DNA of 64,000 bases from NCBI GenBank assembly GCA_010279815.1, contig QEOQ01000469.1, forward strand, positions 173,853-237,852, read 5' to 3'. The stretch is from Brachionus plicatilis (taxonomy: Eukaryota; Rotifera; Eurotatoria; Ploima; Brachionidae). The notes under the pieces are model-generated. The model searched no databases. It was not told the DNA's origin and saw only the letters and a list, made by a program, of their open reading frames with translations. Positions 24,031 to 33,738 of this stretch are shown here, one piece after another. The first letter of the stretch is position 1. Every line of letters begins with the position of its first letter. The translations under genes and the position numbers were made by a program.

Positions 24031-24854
24031 CCTCTTCGGGTCTACTTGATTGAAAACTTGGTTTGTTTCTTTTTGGTACTTTGTGCATGATTTAGCATAC
24101 TTTGAAGAATCTTTATTTCAAATTTTTTCTTTTTTTTTTATGGTATCTTTAATTTCTTACTTCTCCTTAAAAAATTAACAAAAAATTAATTTCCACGGTC
24201 AATTAATTTGACACTGTGTTTAATAAGGCAATGTGAAATTTTAGTACAAAAATTACAGTACAAAAAGTAAAAACTTTATAATTTTTTTTCTGATTGTGCA
24301 AAAATGGTTCTGCAAAAAGTACAATATTGTACAAATTTGTACAAAAGAATTCCAAGCTCTGCAAAAACTGTGCAATTTTCTGTAAAATGCACACCATCAA
24401 AAAATCCTTGATTAAACTCTGCATTAAATTGCAGAGTTTTTGCAGAGCCTGGAATTCTTCTGTACAAATTTGTACAATATTGTACTTTTTGCAGAACCAT
24501 TTTAGCACAATTAGAAAAAAAGTTATAAAGTTTTTACTTTTTGTACTGTAATTTTTGTACTAAAATTTCACATTGCCTTATTAAACACAGTGTCAAATTA
24601 ATTGACCGTGGAAATTAATTTTTTTATTCATTTATTTATAATTAACCTCCTTTAAGGAGAAGTAAGAAATTAAAGATACCATAAAAAAAAAAAGAAAAAA
24701 TTTCAGAAATAAAGATTCTTCAAAGTATGCTAAATCATGCACAAAGTACCAAAAAGAAACAAACCAAGTTTTCAATCAAGTAGACCCGAAGAGGTCTACT
24801 TGATTGAAAATTATCTTACTTTTTGTACTAAAATTTCACATTGCCGTTTAATAA
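24031..24854. repeat. MULE-type MITE enlarged by an inverted duplication of its left half and flank
   Basis: A 9-bp duplication GTTTAATAA flanks the composite (24218-24226 and 24846-24854), and intact GGCAATGTGAAATTTTAGTAC termini lie just inside it (24227 and 24845). Between them sits an inverted copy of the element's left half followed by an inverted copy of the left flanking DNA 24031-24226, ending at CCCGAAGAGG (about 24784-24793). A 16-nt direct copy of TCTACTTGATTGAAAA (24794-24809) follows, then the true right end. A hairpin-driven template switch after insertion explains this order. Confidence 0.8.
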
Positions 24855-25793
24855 TTAATTAATTGTTAATCAAAATATTTAATTTTTCTTTAAATATGGG
24901 TAACTTTACCAAATGTGTTTACATGATGTCAAAAAGATATCTAGTTACTTCAGATTTAAAAATTACCTTTACCGCTTATCTCTTTAATATCTCTTTTTCT
25001 TCAAAAATAAATTATTAGATTCAATTCAGTTTATTTATAATTAAATATGTGGGGAAATTAAAATTAAGTAAAAATTCAATGTGAAATATTTATGAAACAA
25101 ACTCGAAATTAAGTTTAAACTAAAAAATAGTATCTTATCTTATTATTTATTATATTTTATCTTTTTATTTTCTTTTATTTTAACTTTATTTTGAATTTTT
25201 ATTTCATATTTTTAAGAAGATTTAGTTTGGCGCAGAAAAAAAACTTAAAAAAATTTTACCATGTTTCTATATAGAAAAGATAGTATACAAAATTAATGAG
25301 GTAATGACGACGGTCCTTTAATCCGACGTTCTGCATTTAATGCATTCAGATTGCTAAATCTATCTAATATAAATTTAATCTATTAGGTATTACATATATA
25401 TAATTCATTTTGTTTAGTTTATTCATTTTGTTCAGTTTATTCATTTTGTTCAATTTTAAAATAATTTTTTGAATAAAAATATTTTAAATAATTTTTTTCT
25501 TTAAATTTTGACAATTTTTAAAATCAAATAATATAAAAATACAATAGATAACACAAATCTCAACAAACTCAAGAAACTGAACAAACTGAACAAATTGAAC
25601 AAAATTATTTAAATGATTAAAACAAGATATTCAATTAAATGAAATCATTTAAAAAAAAGCAAAATTCAGTTTGTCGGATTTTATTCAGATTGTCAATACA
25701 TGAACAAAATAGATGACGCTATAATATGCGGCCATTAAATAAATATAACAAAAAATTTATTATTAAAAATTTTATTAATTTGGAACAAAAGTT
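24855..25793. other. AT-rich intergenic region with a foldback repeat
   Basis: No gene was seen. Tandem TTTTGTTCAGTTTATTCA units at about 25409-25455 are mirrored by AACTGAACAAACTGAACAAA at about 25575-25605, forming a small foldback element. Confidence 0.5.
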
Positions 25794-26347
25794 TTATCTA
25801 GATCTCCTTAGATTTTTTTCAACTTTATCCAAGTACTGGGCCGATCGTTGAAATTTTTCTTTTAGCAGATTCATGAGTTGCTTTTGTTCATCATTGCTTA
25901 ATGGTTTTCGCGTCAGCATGTTTATAAATTCTCTACCATTGTATCTTATTGTCTGATTATTATACCTCATTAAAACTTTTTTATTAAATCTATTTTGGTC
26001 AATCATATTCACATAATTTTGAATCATTCTTTTCTGATCTTGTACATTTTCGGCAGCCTTTTGCATCGAGATTTGCCTTATCGTATCGGCCATTCTTTCC
26101 ATCTCGGATATTCGAGAATTAGCTTAAATATTATGATTAGAATTTAATTTTAAAAATGAATGAGCTAATTACCGAGATTAGCGAATGACGGAAACATCGG
26201 TGTTCTCCGACCGACTAGGCCCATCTCTAAGGGCATCTGACCATTACATTCTTTTGAACAAAATTAAAATCAATGGCTTTAAAAATTTAAATTTTTACCA
26301 TAGAACATAGGCAAAATAATTACTCCGAGAAATAACAGACTTGACAT
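25794..26347 (-). CDS. Small secreted protein, unrecognised, three exons
   Basis: Minus-strand exons 26347-26299, 26250-26173 and 26122-25794 join in frame at GT-AG sites, both introns in phase 1 and about 50 nt long, giving 151 residues. Residues 1-20 (MSSLLFLGVIILPMFYECNG) look like a signal peptide. The remainder has one Met-rich segment (GQMPLEMGLVGRRTPMF) and then a highly charged, Gln/Lys/Arg-rich region predicted by eye to be helical, ending VEKNLRRSR. Apart from one near the signal cleavage site there is no cysteine. I do not recognise a family. The conserved reading frame across two introns is the main evidence that it is real. Function unknown. Confidence 0.65.
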
Positions 26348-27038
26348 TTTATTGCTGAAAAGACTGCTTAACCATTTTTATATTTATATCAAAAAATATG
26401 ACATAAAAATTAGAAATAAAGTGTTTTTATGAAATTTTTCTATTTTTAAAATTGCTAATTAAAACTTGAGAAAAATGTGTTCGCATTTTTTATTTATTTT
26501 TTTGAAACTTAAATATTTAAAAAAAAAGAGGCTAAAAATTCTTTTCGACACTTATTTGACTTTTTTGTAATGATCAAAACCAAGTATTCTCCTAATATTT
26601 AATTTTTTATATATTATCTAATATTTAATGATATTTCAGAGAGATTTTGTCCAAAAATCACTTGATAAACTCATCCTTATTGCTAATTTTTTCTTTAGAT
26701 CTTCTGAAAAGAGTTAGTCAAAAGTCAAAATTGTGTTGTCAAAGTCAAGTCAAAACTTTGACTTAATGTTTAACAGTGCTATGATTGCGAGGAACGAAGT
26801 GACGATGCTAATAACCAGACACATGTGTATTGAAAATTCGATATAGCGGGTTGATTTTGCTGGAGGGTATTGCTAACTCTAAGCGATTTGATTGGTTAAA
26901 CAAAAGAAAATATTTTTTTGAATCTAAATAAAATTTGACATTGACATTAATAAAATTCGATGTTATATTTTTAGTCTTAACTAGATTGCCCAAATAAAAA
27001 TTAATTTTTGTAAATGCAAAGAATAAAAACTAAGAGTA
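26348..27038. other. Intergenic region with AAGTCAAGTC-type repeat
   Basis: The segment at about 26712-26765 contains AGTCAAAAGTCAAAA and AAGTCAAGTCAAAACTTTGACTT, related to the insert at 35207-35510. No gene was seen. Confidence 0.4.
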
Positions 27039-28205
27039 TTTTTTTTTTTTAATAGTTATTTTTATTTAAAAATTAATTTAAAAAGGCTTCGAGCTAAAAT
27101 TCGAAAAGAGCGCAAACTGCACATACTAAGTGAAGCTCCTTCTGCCCAGTAAAAAAATAAAACAATAATAAAAACAAACAAACATATTTTAAATTACATC
27201 ATTAAAAATAAATTTTTTCTTTTTTAAAAAAGAAAAAAGAAAGACAGAAGAAAAGAAAGAAGAAAAAAAATTCGATAGTTTCTAAATAACTATATAAGAG
27301 AATCCTGTTCTCATATCAGATCTTAAAAAAAGCTAAGAGTCAAATATAAACTAATTAGGACAGTACACGCATACGCAATTCGAATTATAGAGAAAAAGGC
27401 TCCTACCGGAGTAGAGGTAACCGATAATTTAGCTGTGTTTTCAGACCACGACCCACTATATTCCTCAACAAGTAGCTTAATGAATCTGTTTTTATAAGAG
27501 AAACATTTTAGCATATATCTAGCACCCATTTGTAAGAATCTTTCTTTAATAAACAAAATGTTACTAACTGAAAAGAGACTTCTAGTTGGGCTGTCCCATC
27601 TTAACTTATAGATATTCCTAATAGCTCTGTTTTGAACTGTTTGAACAAGTTTTAAGTTGGTCTTAGAAATACATGCTACGGTAAAGAAAGAGTAATCAAA
27701 CATGGAACCAATTAAGGCTCTGTAGATACTAGTGAAGATAGTTTTTTTTAGGTGCCAAGAGCTGTGAGCAAAAATTTTTATTATGTTGAGCCTTTTTAGG
27801 GCTCTTACTCTCAAGTTTTGAAATTGCTTATTAAAACATAAGTACTCATCGAAAGTCACTCCTAAAAAGAGAGGATTAGGATTATAAGGTATCAGTACTC
27901 CAGACAATCTTAAATCCATTTTCAGTCTACCTCGACCACCTCCTGAAAAAATAGTATAGCAACATTTTTAGGCATTCATTTTCAGACGCCAAGCAGACAG
28001 CCAATTCTTAAGCCCACTTTGGTACTTATTAATTACTTTAATGACTTTTCCTGTCTTTTTAAAGTAAAATATCGCCCCCAGGTCATCAGCAAAAAGTGCT
28101 GAGTAACTAGAGTGCTTTGAGTTTGAGAGCTGAATATCACCTATGTACACTAAAAAAAGCAGTGGAACTAAAACTGATCCTTGAGGAACAGAACAAGTAA
28201 TTTAA
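27039..28205 (-). mobile_element. 5'-truncated non-LTR retrotransposon (Jockey/CR1 group)
   Basis: On the minus strand only the C-terminal half of a reverse transcriptase remains, starting abruptly at about 28205. A run of A (plus-strand T at 27039-27050) is a possible poly(A) tail. 5' truncation is the usual product of target-primed reverse transcription. Confidence 0.75.
27323..28205 (-). pseudogene. Reverse transcriptase C-terminal half with one nonsense codon
   Basis: The frame contains CSVPQGSVLVPLLFLVYI, the catalytic ALFADDLG (about 28080), WLSAWRLKMNA, then TAA at 27968-27970. It continues without shift as KCCYTIFSGGGRGRLKMD and LGVTFDEYLCF to the thumb region (VQTVQNRAIRNIYKL). Only the single TAA (AAA to TAA) interrupts the visible ORF, so decay is slight. 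It belongs to a different lineage from the LINE at 10.8-13.7 kb. Confidence 0.8.
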
Positions 28206-28349
28206 CATTTAAGTAAATTTAACGTTTCGTTACTCGCTATTAAAAAGCTTTGCTTCTTTACGTTATAACTATATTTTATGTAAATTCTGGTAAATTGGCA
28301 TTTGATTTTTAGTTAAAAAAACAAGAACAACAAAATAAAAAATAACGCC

Positions 28350-28460
28350 AGAGCTTTTATTCAGAGCAAAACCAAAACAGATACTCTAAATTGTAGCAAC
28401 TGATACAACCTCTGTGGACTTTTAATATAATATTATATCCCAACTTTACAATGCTATGAA
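28350..28460. repeat. Partial copy of the 28611-28921 MITE
   Basis: The block TGTAGCAACTGATACAACCT and a following TTTTAATATAAT segment match the left interior of the neighbouring element. The termini are degraded (ending ACAATGC). Confidence 0.5.
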
Positions 28461-28610
28461 TGGAGCTTTAGCTCGACACAGATAAAACAAATAAATAATA
28501 ATCTCCTTTTAATTTATTTTCTTTACTCATTTCAGTTGATCTTATTTTTTTCTATATATTTTTTAAATTGATTTAATTTAATTTAAATTTTTTTAAATTT
28601 TATTTTATGG

Positions 28611-28921
28611 CATTGTGAATTTTGGTATAAAAATCAAAAACAAAATATAAAAAGTGCCAAAGCTTAAGTTCTGATAGACCAAAACATGTTCTGTAGATTG
28701 TAGCAGCTGATACATCCTTTGTACCACCACTTAAAGTTGAATTGGATTTTTAATATAATCTAGTATCAGATTTATTGCAGAGTTTTGCAGAATCAGTATT
28801 CTGGCGGTACAAAGGATGTATCAGTTGCTTCAATTTACAGAACATATTTTTGTTTTTCAGAACTTAAGCTTTGGAATTTTTAATATTTTGTTTTTGTTTT
28901 TTGTACCAAATTTCACAATGC
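28611..28921. mobile_element. MULE-type MITE without visible TSD
   Basis: The left end GGCATTGTGAATTTTGGTAT and the right end (reverse complement GGCATTGTGAAATTTGGTAC) bracket mirrored GATACATCCTTTGTACC arms. The flanking 9-mers do not match. A fragment like the right end of 41842-42165 directly follows (28922-28953), so it may have inserted into another copy. Confidence 0.7.
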
Positions 28922-29654
28922 CTGTTCAATTTGTATTTGAATTTCACAACACTTATGAGTCCAAGAATGTTGAGTCTATCTTAATAATTCATTACTTGAA
29001 GTCCTTTAAGTCTTTCTTTTAATTTAATATCTTGATTTTTCAATTATAAACTTTTTAGGATCCAATTGGTGAATGGTCTTTTCACTTGATCTCCCCATTT
29101 AAAGTCGTTTCTTTTGATGATGTCTTGGTCAGAGTAAATTGTTTGTAGTAAGTTATTTGTCTTCTGAGATTAAGACTTATTTTATATGTTTATTAAATTC
29201 TTTCTATTCTATATGTTTTGGAAACATATAAAATAAGAATTTAAAAAACAACAACATTGAAATTCTTATAGTCCCCAAAAAAGGCTACGGGACAATTAGA
29301 AAAAAATAGCTCAAAACTGTAATATATAGATTTTTTGGCACATTCTCAAAGAATTCGATGCGCTGATTAAGAATAAATGCAAAATTTTGTAAATTACTTA
29401 ATTTTTTCATATTTTAAGGCTAGTCAAAGTTTGAACCTATATTAGATGGTGGAATTTTTATTTATGATAGAAAGGTTATTAAATTTTTTTTTTTCTGGAA
29501 AAATTGCTTCTAGCATAAAATATTCTGAGGATTTCGAAAATATCAAATTTTTTAAATCACTTTTCCTTTTTTACAAAAATAAAGAAAAACCCCAAAAAAC
29601 GATTTTTATCTTCCTTATTAGTAAAAAAATAAGTATCAAAAACAAAAAAAAATA
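28922..29654. other. Intergenic region
   Basis: No convincing gene. A 39-codon minus-strand frame (29176-29051, containing KRNDFKWGDQVKRP) looks protein-like but matches nothing I know. Confidence 0.35.
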
Positions 29655-30329
29655 CAATGTTTAAAGTTAAACTGGATAAATGGGTAAGATAACATAATCT
29701 TACGTAATTTTACGTAAAATTACACTAGTTTAAGTAAGTTTCGTCAAAAACGCGTACGGCCAAAAAAAACTGAATTTTAGAGGAAAAGGTGTAAAATAAA
29801 TAAAAATTTTAATTTTATTAGACAATTTTTGAAAAAAAACATTACACTTAATTATTTTTTTTTACATCATATTACGTAAAATTACACAATTTAATGTAAT
29901 AATATGTAATTTTCTGTCATATTTTTTAAGTAATGTAAATATTAGGAAATTACCCATATTTTTTTTTACATTTGCTTTTAAATTTTATTTTGTTCGAGTG
30001 AACTCATGACTATAATTTTTGAAAAAAGTATAAAATTAAAGTATTAAAATAAAAATTATTTTTTAATTTTTTATTTATTCATACAAAAGATTTATTGTTT
30101 CACTTTTTAAATCATTTTTAATTTTTTTTTGTTATTTAAAAATCATCTTTTGACAAAAAAATAAGGGGACTTTACTAATATTTACATTACTTAAAAATAT
30201 GACAGAAAATTACATATTATTACAATAATATGCGTTTTTGACGAAACTTACTTAAACTAGTGTAATTTTACGTAAAATTACGTAAAATAATGTAATCTTA
30301 CCCATTTTACAGTTTAACTTTAAACACTG
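29655..30329. mobile_element. Tc1/mariner-type palindromic MITE, TA-flanked
   Basis: The ends CAATGTTTAAAGTTAAACTG and CAGTTTAACTTTAAACACTG are reverse complements with one mismatch, flanked by TA at 29653-29654 and 30330-30331. The arms contain repeated TTACGTAAAATTAC words like those in 17655-18218. There is no coding capacity. Confidence 0.8.
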
Positions 30330-30331
30330 TA

Positions 30332-31322
30332 GAAGAATATACCCACTCACAAAAAAAAGGATGATTAATCGATGAAAATTGAGAGATGAATCATTAATGA
30401 GTTAGGAACTATTTCATCGAAATTCAGCGATGAAAATTAGAATATTTCATCGGTATTAATCGATGAAAAAATACTCAAATACATCATAATTTTTTTAATA
30501 TTTCAAATTATTTTTAAGAAGACAATAATAAGCAGAAGTTTTAAAAACATGAGTTTTTTTTCCAAATTTTTTCAAAGTTTATCTACAGTTTTGATTCATT
30601 AAAAACATCAATTCACTTTTTCTCCATAGAAAAATTTAATTTTTTACTTTTGAGTAAATTATTGTCTTTTAACTAGACTAAAGGCCAGCTTGAGTAAATT
30701 ATTGAATCAAAGAACATTGCTAGCAATCCAATTAGACATAAAGTCCTTTGTTAAGAGGAGATCCACTAGAAACACAATTAATTAAGAATTTACACTAATT
30801 ATCGGCTTTTTATGTAGTTAAATTTCCAGAAGTATTCGATATTTCAGCTTCATACCTTTCGGCTAGTAGAGTGTGTAATTCTTCTAAACTGTCTGAATTT
30901 ATAATTTTCTTACTGTTTTCCTCATTTTAAAAGTATTCTACGAGTTATTCCCTTAAATATCAAAATTTATTTTTTTTAAGGTTTATCTAAAAAAAATTGA
31001 AAATTTATCTTTTGATTTTGAAACTTAAAAAGAAATAAAAGATTATTGATATTTAAAATAAAATTAAAAAAATAAGCGTAAATTTTTTTTATATTTTGAT
31101 TTTTTTGTTTGGTTCAAATAAGACCCGTCTTGACCATTAACGTAGTTTTTTTAATTTTGGACTTTCAAGAGTTAAAAGATGTGAAATCAAATTTAAATAA
31201 CAAGAGAAGACGGGAGGCCCGTTGTTGACATAAGCCAATTAAAGAAAAAGGAAAGTCGAAATCGATATCTATTAAGCACGAAACTTTACAACGAACCAAT
31301 AATATATCACAATAAATTCAAT
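30332..31322. other. Intergenic region with ATCGATGAAA repeats
   Basis: Several copies of ATCGATGAAA/TTTCATCG occur at 30368-30475. Similar words and a perfect GATGATTCAT-AG-ATGAATCATC hairpin lie at 32635-32656 on the far side of the mariner element, so the two may be halves of one element split by it. Confidence 0.45.
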
Positions 31323-31324
31323 TA

Positions 31325-32446
31325 ACGGGTGTTCAATAATAAATGACCGTTTTTGTTTAATAGAAAAAAAATGTGTTCCAGTCCATCAAAATGGCTGAAA
31401 TTTTATACACATAAACTAACACCTTTCTTGTTTAAGATATGGATGCGACTTTTACTTTTGGAACGCAGTTGTCACAAGAATGAATTGCAATAAGTTTTCT
31501 AATCGTGATACATTTATAGAAGAAATAAAGAGAGCAATTAGTAAAATACCGACTGAAGAAATCAAAAAAGCCATTGATTCTTTTACCAGTAGAGTAAGAA
31601 AGGTTGAGGAAGCTAAAGGATGTTATTGTCATAAATAAATCAAAATTTTTATTGATAATAAATAAATATAAAAAAAATAAATTTTTTCTTTAATAATTGA
31701 TAAAAAAAATGTATTTTAAAGGTTTAAAATAAGTTAAAATTCAAAAATAAAAATTTTTAAAATTTTTATATTAAAGCATAATTTAGTTGATTTTTTTTCA
31801 AAGATCAAAAGTACCACCCTTTAGTCCTATATATTTTTAGAAACTATATTTATTTAGCATTCATTTAAGTATACTTTTTAGATATTTTACTTTAAGCACT
31901 TAGATCAATACATTCATAAAAATGAGATACCAAATTTTGGTTTATTCATATTTCCTTGGTCAAACCAAAAGTGATACCTACAAATTTAATATTTTTATTT
32001 AAAGCTTATTTAGTCATCTATGATTGTGTAAAATTTTATTTGGATCGAATGTTTCTATAGAAAGTTATAGCAAAAAGAATCAAAAACAGCATTTTTTTGG
32101 AATTTTACAAATTGGTCATTTTTTGGCGGTTTTTAAGGATATTTTTCGAACAGAACATGATAGAGAAATGATTTATGGCTCATTTTAATCAGCTTAAAAT
32201 GACACATCAGAATATGTGTATATCAAAAATTTGTAAAATTCAAACCTTCGAGGACATTTTTGGTCAAAAGTAGGTTTAGGTGATTTGGCACCGTTCCCGT
32301 TTAACTAGAGGTGGAAAGTTAATAACACCCATATCTTAAACAAGAAAGGTGTTAGTTTATGTGTATAAAATTTCAGCCATTTTGATGGACTGGAACACAT
32401 TTTTTTTCTATTAAACAAAAACGGTCATTTATTATTGAACACCCGT
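31325..32446 (+). mobile_element. Internally deleted Tc1/mariner element with 120-bp terminal inverted repeats
   Basis: ACGGGTGTTCAATAATAAAT at 31325 and its reverse complement ending at 32446 are flanked by TA (31323-31324, 32447-32448). The inverted repeats extend about 115-120 bp with almost perfect identity. A transposase C-terminal fragment lies directly inside the left repeat. Confidence 0.85.
31447..31638 (+). pseudogene. C-terminal fragment of a Tc1/mariner transposase
   Basis: The frame reads DFYFWNAVVTRM, then FIEEIKRAISKIPTEEIKKA and IDSFTSRVRKVEEAKG, and ends CYCHK-TAA. This matches the end of IS630/Tc1-mariner transposases, where the region after the third catalytic Asp (PDLNPxDFxxW) is followed by a helix and IDSFxxR. 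Everything upstream, including all catalytic residues except possibly this DF, has been deleted, with the left terminal repeat abutting it. Confidence 0.8.
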
Positions 32447-32448
32447 TA

Positions 32449-33738
32449 GATCATAAACTTTTTCTTGGTTTTAGTCCAAAAAAATCATTCATAATTGATG
32501 AGATAATTAAAGAATAAAGCAAAGATGAAAATCTAAATTATTTCATGATTGGGTCATTTCCAAATGTTTTGAAGAGAAAACAATGAAAATTTTCTGGTTT
32601 TAATCCAAAATCATTTTTCATCTATAGAAAATGAGATGATTCATAGATGAATCATCCATGAACTCATCGTTTTTAGCTTGATTGAGCTATAGCTCAAATA
32701 GAAAAAAATTGATTTGAAAGTATTTGAAAAAAAGCTATCGATCAAAATAAATGACCAGATTGATCGAGAACCTTTAGCAGCACAATTAATTACAGTAGTG
32801 TTTTCACCAGTATTTCCATACACTATCAATGTTCATTGGATCAAAAAATTTATTTACTTGTTCGTAAAAATCGCTACCATTAAAAAGTAAAATATGATGC
32901 TCAAATATTTCAATTTTTTATTTTTTAGTCTACTAGATGAGGAGTATATTCATGATATTTGCAACAATGTATCTTGCCTAAAAACATTAGAAAAAATTAA
33001 GTTTTTTTATATTAAGACACTGATTCAACTTTTATCAACCTTAAATGTTTCCAGGTCTTTAATGACGTCAACTTTGTAAAAATATTTAATTTTCAAATTT
33101 TAAAAAAGAATCATTGATTACAATGCAATGATTTCGCATAATTTTTTAATTTTTATTTTTAATTAAAAAAACTCTTTTTTTTTATTATAATTTTTAGATA
33201 AAAAAAATTCAACATTATCCACCAATTTTTTGACTATGTGTAAATTTTAATTTTTTTAAAATAAATAGTTTACACAAATTCATTATTCAAAATCAATTAA
33301 ATTAATTATTAGACTTTAGTCGAAGACTAGAATGGAGACGATCGCGTCAAATTCACTTAAATATTTCATCTCATCCAAATTTAGTGAATTATCAAATACA
33401 GACACATTCTTAATAAACTATTTAACTAAAAGAATTTCATGCCGAAATTTCACCAGCCTAATTGATTTTAGACAAATTTTCTAATTTTTAATCCGATCGA
33501 TTTTTGTCAGCTAACAAAAAATGACATAATCTAACATCCCGTTGCCCAAATCGATATCACCCTCTATTTTCTTTCCTTTTTCATAAAATTCTCTATATCA
33601 TAATAAATTTAAATATTCTCTCTTGATTTGTATTGCTTTTAAAATTATGAAAGTTGTCAAATAAGAAGATGTGTAGCCATATTAAAGTAACAATTTGCAC
33701 AAATGTCTTATTTAAAAATTCTCAAGTCCTTTTTGTAG
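32449..33738. other. Intergenic region upstream of the first HPRT copy
   Basis: No clear gene. The first exon of the HPRT paralogue is expected here or further left, but I could not identify it. An ATG-started 46-codon frame at about 33331 has no suitable donor. Confidence 0.4.

Noticed and set aside
29051..29176. Minus-strand 39-codon frame with KRNDFKWGDQ
   Set aside because: Protein-like but too short, with a stop at each end and no family recognised; left as unexplained.
32894..33079. 61-codon frame upstream of the HPRT paralogue, considered as its first exon
   Set aside because: The sequence does not resemble an HPRT N-terminus and no suitable donor lies at its end.
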